From the NCBI RefSeq assembly GCF_001905125.1, contig NZ_LWLE01000015.1:67041-131040 (forward strand): DNA of 64,000 nucleotides. The letters run 5' to 3'. Source of the DNA: Streptomyces sp. TSRI0281. Lineage in GTDB: Bacteria; Actinomycetota; Actinomycetes; Streptomycetales; Streptomycetaceae. The position numbers and the translations under genes are program-made. Below, one piece after another: positions 31,397 to 39,652 of the stretch. A model generated the notes under the pieces. It saw only the letters and a program-made list of their open reading frames with translations. It did not search any database and had not been told where the DNA came from. How positions within the stretch are numbered: the stretch's first letter is position 1; each line of letters begins with the position of its first letter.

Positions 31397-32439
31397 CCGA
31401 GAAGACCGCATCACACGCAACGACCGCATCACACGCAACGACCGCATCACACGTCTCGACCGCATCGGCCACGCCGGCCGCTGCGGCCACGAAGTCCGCA
31501 TCGGGCACGTCCGTCGCAGCGGCCACGACGACCGACAGGTCCGGGACGAAACAACCCGGTCCCCGCCTGCGCGCCGAGGACCTGACACTGTCCTACGACC
31601 AGCGGACCGTGGCCACCCACCTCGGTGTGGACATTCCCGACAACTCCTTCACCGTGATCATCGGGCCGAACGCCTGCGGGAAGTCCACCCTTCTCAAGGC
31701 GCTCGCCCGGATGCTCAAACCCCGGGCCGGGCAGGTCCAGCTGGACGGAGCGCCCATCGGCTCCTACCGGTCGCGCGAGGTCGCCCGCCGACTGGGGCTG
31801 CTGCCGCAGTCCTCGACAGCGCCCGGCGGCATCACGGTCGGTGACCTCGTGGCCCGGGGCCGCTATCCGCACCAGGGGATGCTGAAGCAGTGGTCCGCGG
31901 AGGACGAGGCAGCCGTCGTCGGGGCGATGGAGCAGACCGGCGTGCTGGACCTGGCCGACCGCTCCGTCGACGATCTCTCCGGTGGGCAACGCCAGCGCGT
32001 CTGGCTCTCGATGGTGCTCGCACAGCAGACCTCCATCCTGCTCCTGGACGAACCCACCACGTTCCTCGACATCGCCCACCAGGTCGAGGTGCTCGACCTC
32101 TGCGCCGACCTGCACGCCCGTAAGGGGCACACCGTCGTCGCGGTCCTCCACGACCTCAACCAGGCGTGCCGCTACGCCACTCACCTCATCGTGATGCGCC
32201 CCGGCGGCACGGTGGCGGCCGAGGGCGACCCGGCCACCGTCATGACCGCCGAGCTGGTCGAGGACGTCTTCGGGCTGCCGTGCCGGATCATCGACGATCC
32301 CGAGACCGGCTCCCCGCTGATGGTGCCCGCGGCGCCGCGACGGTACGTGCCCCAGGACAGTGCGACCGAGCACGGCGCGCCCGAGGACCCTACGGGCGGG
32401 ACCTCCATCACCGACACCGTGATGGCCGAGACCAGCTAG
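31393..32439 (+). CDS. Siderophore importer ATP-binding protein (FepC/FhuC-like)
   Basis: 348 aa. After an unusual 55-residue Ala/Thr/Ser-rich N-terminal extension, partly made of an 18-bp repeat, comes a standard iron-chelate ABC ATPase: Walker A GPNACGKSTLLKAL, LGLLPQSSTAP Q-loop, signature LSGGQRQRVWLSMVLAQ, Walker B ILLLDEPTTFLD, H-loop VLHDLNQA. All catalytic residues are present. It energises ferric-siderophore import with the two preceding permeases and the lipoprotein at 9.3 kb. The extension may simply be a late start; the next good start inside it is not obvious. Confidence 0.93.
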   Translation: MTEKTASHATTASHATTASHVSTASATPAAAATKSASGTSVAAATTTDRSGTKQPGPRLRAEDLTLSYDQRTVATHLGVDIPDNSFTVIIGPNACGKSTLLKALARMLKPRAGQVQLDGAPIGSYRSREVARRLGLLPQSSTAPGGITVGDLVARGRYPHQGMLKQWSAEDEAAVVGAMEQTGVLDLADRSVDDLSGGQRQRVWLSMVLAQQTSILLLDEPTTFLDIAHQVEVLDLCADLHARKGHTVVAVLHDLNQACRYATHLIVMRPGGTVAAEGDPATVMTAELVEDVFGLPCRIIDDPETGSPLMVPAAPRRYVPQDSATEHGAPEDPTGGTSITDTVMAETS

Positions 32440-32457
32440 GACGGAGAACCGCGCACG

Positions 32458-34035
32458 ATGCTCTGCACACGGCTGACGAACGCCAACATCCTCACCATGG
32501 ACCCCGACCGCCCCGTCGCCCACGACCTGGGCATGTGGCGGGGCCGGATCGTCGGCCTGGACGAGGAGGTGACCGCGCTTCCCACGCGTGAGGTCATCGA
32601 CCTCCAAGGTGCCACCGTGCTCCCCGGGTTCATCGACAGCCATGTCCACCTCGCGTGGACCGGTCTGAAGGCGCGCACCCCGAGCGTCGCCCCCTGCGAG
32701 CGGATCGAGGACGTGCTCGCGGCGGTGGCGGACGCCGTCTCCCGGAAGGCTCCCGGCGCCTGGGTGGACCTGGCGGGTTACGACCAAAGGGCCCTGGGGC
32801 GGCATCTGACCGCCGCCGAGCTGGACCGGGTCAGTGACGGCCGCCGGGTGTTCCTGATGCACGACTCCGGACACGCCTGCGTGGTCAGCAGTGCTGTGCT
32901 CGGCCAGTTGCCGGCCGACGTACCGCGCCAGGACGGGTTCCTGGTGGAGGGCGCCATGACGGCCGCCCGGCGGCTGCGTCCGGCGTACTCCCAGGCCGAA
33001 CTCGCCGACGCGATCGAGCACGCGGGCCGCGCCTGCCTCGCCGAAGGGGTGACCGCCTGCGCCGAGGCGGGCATCGGCGGCGGACTGCTGGGCCACAGCC
33101 CGGTCGAGCTCGGCGCCTACCAACTGCTCAGGGACCAGGGCCGGTTGCCTCTCCGGGTCCAGCTCATGGCGGCCGGTGACACCCTGCGGCCGCTCACCAC
33201 GCACCCGGACGACGGCATCCCGCGCGCCCTGGACCTCGGAATGCGCACCGGCTTCGGCGACGACTGGCTCTCGCTGGGCGCGCTCAAGATCTACACCGAC
33301 GGCGGCATGATGGCGCGTACGGCGGCGCTCACCTCCCCGTACGAGGGCACGACCCTGGCCGGGCAGCTCCAGGACGACCCCGCCCGCCTCGCGGACCTCA
33401 TCGTGGACGGGCACCTCGCCGGGTGGCAGCTCGCCGTCCACGCCATCGGCGACCGCGCCGCAGACCTCGCGCTGGACGCCCTGGAGCGGGCGCAGAGGCT
33501 ACGGCCGCGCCCGGACGCGCGGCACCGCATCGAGCACGCCGGGCTGATCCGCCCCGACCAGCTCCCACGTTTCGCGCGGCTCGGCGTCAGCGCGGTGATC
33601 CAGCCGAACTTCCTGCGCTACTTCGGCGACGACTACGCGACGGTCATGGGGGAGCGGCGGGCCCCGTGGATGTACCGGGGCCGTGGGTTCCTCGACCACG
33701 GTGTCACGGTCGTGGGCAGCTCCGACCGGCCCGTCACGGACGGATCGCCGCTGCGCGCGGTCCAGTTCATGGTCGAGCGCGCCTCCGTCTCGGGCCGGCT
33801 GATCGGCCCGGACGAGAGCGTCACCGTCGACGAGGCCCTGCGCGCCTACACGGTCGCCGGTGCGTACGCCTGCCGCTGGGACGGCAGCGCCGGCAGTCTC
33901 ACGCCGGGGAAGCGGGCCGACCTCGTGGTGCTGGGCGATGATCCGACACATGTCGACACCTCCCGGATCGGTGACATCGAGGTCCTGTCGACCTTCGTGG
34001 ACGGCCGCGACACGAGGCGGGTGACGCGGTCGTGA
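32458..34035 (+). CDS. Amidohydrolase family protein (YtcJ-like)
   Basis: 525 aa. Metal-site motifs of the amidohydrolase-3 group are visible: PGFIDSHVHL (HxH), DSGHACVV, KIYTDGGMM, LAVHAIGDRAADLALDALE, RHRIEHAGLI and the late SSDRPVTDGSPL. These enzymes hydrolyse C-N bonds, including N-formyl and N-acyl groups, but the substrate is unknown. The gene starts 18 bp after the ATPase stop and overlaps the next small gene by 4 bp, so it belongs to the importer operon. In this context it may deacylate or hydrolyse the siderophore or its ornithine building blocks; that is inference. I do not recall it in the coelichelin or erythrochelin clusters. Confidence 0.85.
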   Translation: MLCTRLTNANILTMDPDRPVAHDLGMWRGRIVGLDEEVTALPTREVIDLQGATVLPGFIDSHVHLAWTGLKARTPSVAPCERIEDVLAAVADAVSRKAPGAWVDLAGYDQRALGRHLTAAELDRVSDGRRVFLMHDSGHACVVSSAVLGQLPADVPRQDGFLVEGAMTAARRLRPAYSQAELADAIEHAGRACLAEGVTACAEAGIGGGLLGHSPVELGAYQLLRDQGRLPLRVQLMAAGDTLRPLTTHPDDGIPRALDLGMRTGFGDDWLSLGALKIYTDGGMMARTAALTSPYEGTTLAGQLQDDPARLADLIVDGHLAGWQLAVHAIGDRAADLALDALERAQRLRPRPDARHRIEHAGLIRPDQLPRFARLGVSAVIQPNFLRYFGDDYATVMGERRAPWMYRGRGFLDHGVTVVGSSDRPVTDGSPLRAVQFMVERASVSGRLIGPDESVTVDEALRAYTVAGAYACRWDGSAGSLTPGKRADLVVLGDDPTHVDTSRIGDIEVLSTFVDGRDTRRVTRS

Positions 34036-34259
34036 GCGCGCGGGCGGACGGCCTCGAATCCTGGGCGTCCCTGTGGCAGCCGCGGACGTCCCCGCCCCGG
34101 TGGGTCATCTGGAACGCGGACGGGGACACCATGGCCTTCGACCGGGAGCTCAACGTTCCGGCCCCCGTGGAGGACGAGTTCCTGCCCGAGGTCCTGCACC
34201 GGATGCGCCGCGCCGGGGTGCCGGAGAGCGACGACTACCCGGGACGCCCGTGCGCCTGA
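34032..34259 (+). CDS. Unknown 75-aa protein coupled to amidohydrolase and PPTase genes
   Basis: I do not recognise this family. The 75-residue protein is soluble and acidic in its second half, with the recognisable core PPRWVIWNADGDTMAFDREL and then VEDEFLPEVLHRMRRAGVP. There is no Cys, signal peptide or membrane segment. Its GTG overlaps the amidohydrolase stop (GTGA) and its TGA overlaps the PPTase ATG (ATGA), so it is tightly coupled to both. It is too short for, and unlike, an MbtH protein. A partner or carrier-related role in siderophore assembly is conceivable but unsupported. Confidence 0.65.
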   Translation: MSARADGLESWASLWQPRTSPPRWVIWNADGDTMAFDRELNVPAPVEDEFLPEVLHRMRRAGVPESDDYPGRPCA

Positions 34260-34966
34260 TGACGCCCCCGGCGGTCATGGGCAGGGACCCGCTGCCGGAG
34301 CCCTGGGTGCCCGGCGCGGGCCCGAGGCTGTGGTCCCTGCGCGTGGGCGAGTACCGGGACCGGGCCGTCGCACGGCAAGCGGTGCTGGACGGTACGGAGC
34401 TGGCGCGCTGCCGGGCCTTCCTGCGCGACAGCGACCGCGACCGCTACCGGGTCGCGCATGTGGCGCTGCGACAACTGCTCGGCGCCTACCTCGACCGGGA
34501 TCCGGCGGACGTACGGCTGACGCGCGAGCCCTGTCCCGGCTGCGGTGAACCGCACGGCCGCCCGGCGGTGGCCGCAGGCGCACCGCACTTCTCCCTCTCC
34601 CACTCACGCGACGCCGTCCTGATGGCCTTCGCCGACACTCCGGTCGGCGTCGACGTCGAGGCGACGCCCGATGCCGTGACGGCGGCGGAGATGGGAGCGC
34701 TGTTCCACCCGGCCGAGCGCGCGGAGCTGGCGGCACTGCCGTACGCGGCCCGGCCGGCCGCGGTGGTTCGCTGCTGGGCCCGCAAGGAGGCCTATCTCAA
34801 GGGCGTCGGCATCGGCCTGGGCGAGGACCTCTCCGTCACACACGTGGGGGCGGGGCCCGCACCGGCGGCCGTCCCCGGCTGGACGCTCACCGATGTGCCC
34901 GCCCGGCCGGGCTACGCGGCCGCCTGTGCGATCCGTACGGCGGACTCCCGTACGAACCGCGGCTGA
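34259..34966 (+). CDS. Sfp-type 4'-phosphopantetheinyl transferase
   Basis: 235 aa. It has the Sfp signatures FSLSHSRD, then TPVGVDVEAT (the Mg-binding GVDVE) and RCWARKEAYLKGVGIGL (WxxKEAYLK). It converts apo- to holo-carrier domains using CoA, here presumably the four T domains of the NRPS. ATG 34259 overlaps the stop of the 75-aa gene; an in-frame GTG lies at 34250. It is the last gene of the importer/amidohydrolase operon and so probably iron-regulated too. Confidence 0.92.
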   Translation: MTPPAVMGRDPLPEPWVPGAGPRLWSLRVGEYRDRAVARQAVLDGTELARCRAFLRDSDRDRYRVAHVALRQLLGAYLDRDPADVRLTREPCPGCGEPHGRPAVAAGAPHFSLSHSRDAVLMAFADTPVGVDVEATPDAVTAAEMGALFHPAERAELAALPYAARPAAVVRCWARKEAYLKGVGIGLGEDLSVTHVGAGPAPAAVPGWTLTDVPARPGYAAACAIRTADSRTNRG

Positions 34967-35053
34967 ATGCGGCGGGGTTCGCCCGGCCGGGCCGCGGGCG
35001 GCGGCCGGGCGCGCCTCGACCGGGCGGCGCACATCCGGACTTGGTCGATTAGA

Positions 35054-35072
35054 TTAGGTGAGGCTAACCTTA
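35054..35072 (+). promoter_or_regulatory. Iron box upstream of the NAG-synthase-like gene
   Basis: TTAGGTGAGGCTAACCTTA is the best iron box in the window, differing from the consensus at two positions. It lies about 75 bp upstream of the GNAT gene start. Confidence 0.88.
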
Positions 35073-35146
35073 GTTCCGCTGTCGCGTCGGAGCCCCGAAG
35101 CGCTCCAACTGCCCTTCGCGCACGGTGGAACCGAGGAAGGAACGCC

Positions 35147-35668
35147 TTGACCACGGCTACGCCCCGCCCCGTCATGCCGCTGCCGCGCCCGCCCGGTCCG
35201 CTCCCGCTCCTGGTGCGCACCGCGGAGCCCGGGGACGCCGCCGCGCTCTCCGCGCTCTCCGAGCCGTTCGTCCGCTCGGGCGCGCTGCGCGAGCGCCCTT
35301 CGGCGGTGTACGCCGCCCGTGCCGCCGACTTCTTCGTCGCCGAGGCGTCCGACGGAACCCTTGAGGGCTGCCTGGCGTTGGGCGTGCACGCCGACGCGGT
35401 GCGCGAGGGCAGCGCCTCCGGCGTCCTCTACAACTTCTGTGTCGCCCGGCACCGGCAGGGAAGCGGTCTGGGCGCACGGCTGCTGGGCGCCGCGCTGACC
35501 GGCGCGCGGGCCCGGTCGCTCGTGGCGTTGTTCACGGCGACGACCGGCAGCGGCCGCCTCTTCCTCCGGTACGGCTTCGCTCCGGCCCCCGCGAGCGCCG
35601 CCCCCGCGTCCTGGGCGCGAACCCTCGACTCCGGGCGAGGCGCACGGATACTCGCCCGCGCGCTCTGA
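35147..35668 (+). CDS. GNAT acetyltransferase, short-form N-acetylglutamate synthase-like (ornithine supply)
   Basis: 173 aa, single GNAT domain. The order VRTAEPGDAAALSAL, then DFFVAEASDGTLEGCLALGV, then FCVARHRQGSGLGARLLGAAL (the acetyl-CoA Q/RxxGxG/A loop), and FLRYGF resembles the short actinobacterial N-acetylglutamate synthases. The neighbouring NAG kinase supports this: the two enzymes would start a dedicated ornithine pathway for the siderophore. TTG 35147 follows GAGGAAGG. The alternative is a siderophore acetyltransferase for the N terminus of residue 1. The iron box upstream ties it to the locus in either case. Confidence 0.75.
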   Translation: MTTATPRPVMPLPRPPGPLPLLVRTAEPGDAAALSALSEPFVRSGALRERPSAVYAARAADFFVAEASDGTLEGCLALGVHADAVREGSASGVLYNFCVARHRQGSGLGARLLGAALTGARARSLVALFTATTGSGRLFLRYGFAPAPASAAPASWARTLDSGRGARILARAL

Positions 35669-35674
35669 CGGCCC

Positions 35675-36604
35675 TTAGGCGGGCGCGCCGGAGCGGTCGG
35701 GTGCCCGGTCCGGGACGACCGTGGTGCCGGGGCTCCGCTCCAACAGGACGCCGTCCAGCACCGCGTGCGGCACCCGGCCGTCGAGGACCTGCGCACGGCC
35801 GACCCCGGACCGGACCGCCCGCAGGCAGCCCTCCATCTTCGGGAGCATCCCGCTGGCGAGCCGTGGAAGCAGTTCGCCCAACTCCGCGGCCGTCAGCCGG
35901 TCGATGACCTCGGTGCTGTGCGGCCAGTCCGCGTACAGCCCCTCGACGTCGGTGAGCATCACGAGCCGGTCGGCGCCGAGGGCGACGGCCAGCGCCGACG
36001 CCGCGAGATCGGCGTTGACGTTGTAGATCTGTCCGTCCGTGCCGCGTGCGACGGGGGAGACGACCGGGATGCGGCCCTGGTCGAGCAGTGCCCGTACGGT
36101 CTGCGGGTTCACGGTCACGATGTCGCCGACGAGACCGATGTCCACCGGGCGTCCGTCCACCCGCGCGGTGCGGCGCACGGCGATCATGGTGTGCGCGTCC
36201 TCGCCCGACATGCCCACGCCGAAGGGCCCATGCGCGTTGATCGCGCCGACGATATCGCGCTGGACCCGCCCCGTGAGCACCATCCGGACCACGTCCATGG
36301 TCTCCGGGGTGGTCACCCGCAGACCGGCCTCGAAACGGACCTCCAGCCCGAGCCGGTCGAGCATCGAGCTGATCTGCGGTCCGCCGCCGTGCACCACGAC
36401 CGGGAGCACGCCGGCGCGCCGCAGCTCCACGACATCCCGCGCGAACGTCTGCTGGAGGGTGTCGTCCACCATGGCGTTGCCACCGAACTTGATGACCACC
36501 GTCCGGTCCCGTAGTGCCTCCGCGGCAGGATGCCCGGACGGAAGTTCCGCTGCCATGACTCGCTGTCCGACGGTGCTGCTCATCTCTGCCGCCACCCCGC
36601 TCAT
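35675..36604 (-). CDS. argB: Acetylglutamate kinase (second-copy type, siderophore-linked)
   Basis: 309 aa amino-acid kinase. Family motifs: [76 protein letters not shown], and [13 protein letters not shown]. It phosphorylates N-acetylglutamate, the second step of ornithine/arginine synthesis. The usual arg operon partners (argC, argJ, argD) are absent, so this is probably an extra copy serving siderophore ornithine demand. It starts 36 bp after the isochorismatase-like gene on the same strand, and an iron box precedes that gene. It is convergent with the NAG-synthase-like gene. Confidence 0.92.
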   Translation of the reverse strand: MSGVAAEMSSTVGQRVMAAELPSGHPAAEALRDRTVVIKFGGNAMVDDTLQQTFARDVVELRRAGVLPVVVHGGGPQISSMLDRLGLEVRFEAGLRVTTPETMDVVRMVLTGRVQRDIVGAINAHGPFGVGMSGEDAHTMIAVRRTARVDGRPVDIGLVGDIVTVNPQTVRALLDQGRIPVVSPVARGTDGQIYNVNADLAASALAVALGADRLVMLTDVEGLYADWPHSTEVIDRLTAAELGELLPRLASGMLPKMEGCLRAVRSGVGRAQVLDGRVPHAVLDGVLLERSPGTTVVPDRAPDRSGAPA

Positions 36605-36640
36605 GTTCGTCCGTCTCTTTTCCGTGGTGCGGGGAAGCCG

Positions 36641-37297
36641 TCAGCCGGTACGCGGGTCCGCGCCGGGCCGCAGATCACGCAGCAGGCCGTCCGTCGTGCA
36701 GACGACGCCGCTGCGTGCGGCCCAGCGAAGGGCCGTGGAGTGCTCCTCGGCGGAGAGATCGGCCACGGCGTCGGCGACGACGAAGGGCTGGATGTCGTTC
36801 ATGAAGGCGTCCGACGCGGTCAGCAGGACACCGAGCTGCGCGTACACGCCGCAGAGGATCAGCTGGTCGCGGCCCTTCGACCGCAGCAGTCGGCCGAGGT
36901 GGCTGTGGAGGAAGGCGTTGGGGCGGACGTGGGGCAGTACGTACTCGCCGGGGCGGGGTGTGAGGGGCTCGATGATCGCGGAGTCCTCGGGCTCGTCGCC
37001 GATGCCCGGCCCCCACACATCGGCGACGAGCCCGCGCCGGCCGGGGGACTGGGCGGCCGGCTCGGTGCCGAAGACGACCGGAATGCCGAGCCGCCCGGCG
37101 AGTTCCCGTAGCGCGGCGATGTTCTCGACGAGTTCCACGACCGGCGACCGTCGCGCGGGGAAGGCGCGTACGAAGTGGTTCTGCATGTCGTGGACCAGCA
37201 GCGCGGCGCGTCCGCTGTCGATGGCCCAGGGGGCGTACGAGCGGGGGAGGGCCGAGCGGTTGGGCATGGAGTAGGACGCGATGACCGGCAAGCCCAT
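36641..37297 (-). CDS. Isochorismatase-family hydrolase (PhzD/EntB-like) with altered active site
   Basis: 218 aa and close to PhzD/EntB-type isochorismatases: LLVHDMQNHFVRAF with the catalytic Asp, then GRDQLILCGVYAQLGVLLTASDAF and DIQPFVVADAVADLSAEEH. The usual Lys (KWRYSAF in PhzD/EntB) is replaced: the segment reads LPHVRPNAF, with His at the Lys position. The Cys of amidase members is also absent, as in PhzD. Start 37297 follows GGAGGGG. It heads an iron-box operon with argB. No catechol synthesis genes are nearby, so isochorismate is an unlikely substrate; the reaction is unknown. Confidence 0.82.
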   Translation of the reverse strand: MGLPVIASYSMPNRSALPRSYAPWAIDSGRAALLVHDMQNHFVRAFPARRSPVVELVENIAALRELAGRLGIPVVFGTEPAAQSPGRRGLVADVWGPGIGDEPEDSAIIEPLTPRPGEYVLPHVRPNAFLHSHLGRLLRSKGRDQLILCGVYAQLGVLLTASDAFMNDIQPFVVADAVADLSAEEHSTALRWAARSGVVCTTDGLLRDLRPGADPRTG

Positions 37298-37349
37298 GGC
37301 TGGCCCCTCCCGGATGACCGGGCCCGTGGACCGAGCCCTCAAACGATGA

Positions 37350-37368
37350 TTAGCTTAGCCTAACCTAA
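37350..37368 (-). promoter_or_regulatory. Iron box upstream of the isochorismatase-like/argB operon
   Basis: TTAGCTTAGCCTAACCTAA differs from the consensus at two positions and lies about 55 bp upstream of the leftward start. It marks the right end of the siderophore locus. Confidence 0.87.
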
Positions 37369-37379
37369 TCAATTGCGAT

Positions 37380-38012
37380 CTATGTTTCCGCGGGGCGCCC
37401 GGAGGTGACCGCGCCCGCCGCAACCCTCCCCGCGCCCGAGCGAGTTGACATATCCGGCGACCGGGCCGGGCCTCGTGGGAGCAACTGTCGTACGAGTGCG
37501 TCCGCGGCCCACTTCTCCCAGCGCGACGGAAGCCAGCCGCGGCCGGTGACCAGCAGGCCGTAGGTCTCCGGGCCGAGAACCATGAGCGCGATGTCGGCGG
37601 CCGACGCGGCGTCGTGACCGTCCCGCAGCGATCCGCCGGTCTTCTCCGTCAGTGCCCGGGCGAAGCGGAGCTGGACGGTGTGCCGCTGCTCCTGGTTGAT
37701 CCGCCACAGCTCGGCCAGCTCCGGATCCGAGGCCGCCGCGCCGCGTACGACGTCCAGGACCGGTGCGGCGCGTTCCAGGATCAGGCGGGCTCCGGTGGCC
37801 TGGAGGGTGAGCTGGAGGGCCGGGTCCGGTTCGCCGATGACCCTGCGGGCCCAGGGGCGGTCCAGGGTCGCCACCTGGTCCGAGTCGCCGGCGATCGTGT
37901 TGTCCAGGACTTCCTTGAGCAGGACGCGTTTGTTGCGGAAGGTGAAGTAGACGGTCTGCGTGCCGACTTCGGCGGCGCGGGCGATGTCCTCCACGGTCGC
38001 GCCGGCCCAGCC
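37380..38012 (-). pseudogene. 5'-truncated TetR-family regulator
   Basis: The readable product begins at GWAGATVEDIARAAEVGTQTVYFTFRNKRVLLKEVL, which is helix 2, recognition helix and helix 4 of a TetR domain, followed by a full ligand-binding domain (RPWARRVIGEPDP, then LADIAL-type end). Helix 1 and any start codon with a ribosome site are missing. The frame stays open upstream to 38282, but that sequence is antisense to a saccharopine-dehydrogenase-like fragment. Both genes are cut at about 38005-38030, so one deletion probably removed both 5' ends. Confidence 0.75.
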
Positions 38013-38909
38013 GCGCGTGCTGTGCGTCGAACCCCCGGACGCGGGCGTCGCCCGGACATGTCTGGAGCGCGGCATCCATCTGGTCGCCATCGGGGCCACC
38101 CGCCGACAGCTCGACGCGATGGCGGAGCTGCACGATCCGGGGGTCCGCGCGGGCGCCACCGCGCTGCTCGGCGTCGGCGTCGCCCCCGGGCTGACGAACC
38201 TGCTCGCCCGACGCGCCCACGAAGCCGTCGGCGGCGCGGAGAGCCTTCGCCTGACGGTGCTGCTCGGCTCCGGAAACGGCATGGAGCCGACGCGTTGCGC
38301 TGGACCGTCCAGGGGCTGGCCGAGCCCGCCACCGCGGGCCCGGAGCGGACCGTTCTACCGGGCTTCGGAGCCCGGACCGCCCATCCGTTCCCCTGCTCCG
38401 ACCAGCACACCCTTCGGCGCACCCTCGGGGTGCCGGACGTGACCACCCGGCTCTGCCTCGATTCACGGCCGCTGACCGGGACGCTGTTCGCGCTGCGGCG
38501 CGCCGGACTGCTGCGCGTCGCGCGCCGGCCGGCCGCTCAACGGCTGCTGACCGGAGTCTTCCGCCGCGTCCACACCGGCGGTGACGCCTTCGCCGTACGC
38601 GCCGACGCCCGGCATGGTGACCGGCACGCCGCGTACGGCCTCACGGGCCGCGCACAGAGCCGCGTCACCGATCTGGTCGCGGCCTTCGCCGCCCGCGAAC
38701 TGATGACGGGTTCGCTGCCCGCCGGGGGCCATCACATCGAGCAACTACCGTTTCTGGACGGAGTTCTGGGATGGCTGGGGTCGCACGGAGTCACGACGCG
38801 GCGCCTGGACGGAGCGGTGAACGGAACCGGGCCCGCCGGAGCCCTCGTGCGCCGGTACAGCGATCACCGGTCGTCGAAGCGAACAGAAGATGCTCCGTGG
38901 ATTCGGTGA
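38013..38909 (+). pseudogene. Truncated, frameshifted saccharopine-dehydrogenase-like oxidoreductase
   Basis: The first recognisable part, VARTCLERGIHLVAIGA then LLGVGVAPGLTNLLARRAHEAVGGAE, matches the middle of saccharopine-dehydrogenase-type NAD(P) enzymes; the N-terminal Rossmann GxGxxG is gone. Near 38270-38280 the frame shifts by one, and the next frame continues RHGADALRWTVQGLAEP to the normal C terminus, ending at 38909. It carries two lesions (5' deletion and frameshift), so it is non-functional. The 5' break is shared with the divergent TetR remnant. Confidence 0.75.
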
Positions 38910-38974
38910 CATCCGGCGCTTCCCGCGACTGATTACCGTTGACCGGTTGATCACACACCAGCGGGAGAGAACCG

Positions 38975-39652
38975 ATGCCCGAAGAGATGCACGGCGGTGG
39001 CCGTTCAGCATCCCCGAATCCACCGTCCGCTGAAGGGCAGCTCAGCACACGCGAGGGGAAGCCGTCGCGCGGAACCGGGGGCGAGCTCTCGCCCCGGGCC
39101 CGGGAACAGCTGGTCCGCGCGATGGAGCAGAAGGAGCTCCACCGCGGTCGCATGGCGAAGAAGGCCGGCCGGGACCTCGCCGACGACATGTGGGCGAACA
39201 TCATGGTGAGCCTGCACGTACGGCTGGGCAACCACGGCCCCGTCGAGCACCTTGACCCGTATCTGAGCAGCTGCGTCAGCAACCAGCTCAGGAAGCTGCG
39301 TGCCACGGTCGAGATCCTGGTCGGCGACGAGAGCCTGGCACTTCTCAAGGGCGACCCCGACTTCGGGGAAGCGCTCGAACTCAACCACGAGCTGATCGAA
39401 CTCGTCAGGAACATCCGTGCCTCGGGCGTCCTCAAGCCCGCCGAGGCGGACGTCTTCGTCCTGTCCCAGGTGGTGGGCCAGGATCTCGACACGATCGGGC
39501 AGTGGCTCGACCCGCCGACGACGTCCCGGGCCGTGGCCCGGATCCGCCGCAGGGCCGTCAAGAAGGTCAACCGCGCGTATCACGAGGGCAAGTTCGCCGA
39601 TCTCGGGTACGGGCCGACGCGTGAGCGCACGCGGGACACGGCGCGCGACTAG
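38975..39652 (+). CDS. ECF-like RNA polymerase sigma factor (divergent)
   Basis: 225 aa. Residues about 60-110 (AGRDLADDMWANIMVSL, then LDPYLSSCVSNQLRKLRATVE) resemble sigma region 2, and 140-205 (LIELVRNIRASGVLKPAEADVFVLSQVVGQDLDTIGQWL, then SRAVARIRRRAVKKV) resemble the region 4 helix-turn-helix. The match is by pattern only and the -10-recognition residues are not canonical. ATG 38975 follows GGGAGA. It is followed by a 59-aa peptide gene and, beyond two terminators, a single-helix basic membrane protein. No anti-sigma factor is evident next to it. Confidence 0.6.
   Translation: MPEEMHGGGRSASPNPPSAEGQLSTREGKPSRGTGGELSPRAREQLVRAMEQKELHRGRMAKKAGRDLADDMWANIMVSLHVRLGNHGPVEHLDPYLSSCVSNQLRKLRATVEILVGDESLALLKGDPDFGEALELNHELIELVRNIRASGVLKPAEADVFVLSQVVGQDLDTIGQWLDPPTTSRAVARIRRRAVKKVNRAYHEGKFADLGYGPTRERTRDTARD

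Noticed and set aside
34032-34259. 75-aa gene as a second MbtH protein
   Set aside because: It lacks the NPFD, SLWP and W-x-DxRP signatures that the true MbtH at 24866 shows.
37380-38282. Full-length 300-aa TetR protein starting at 38282
   Set aside because: The N-terminal 100 residues are antisense to a saccharopine-dehydrogenase-like fragment and are not TetR-like; no helix 1 or ribosome site.
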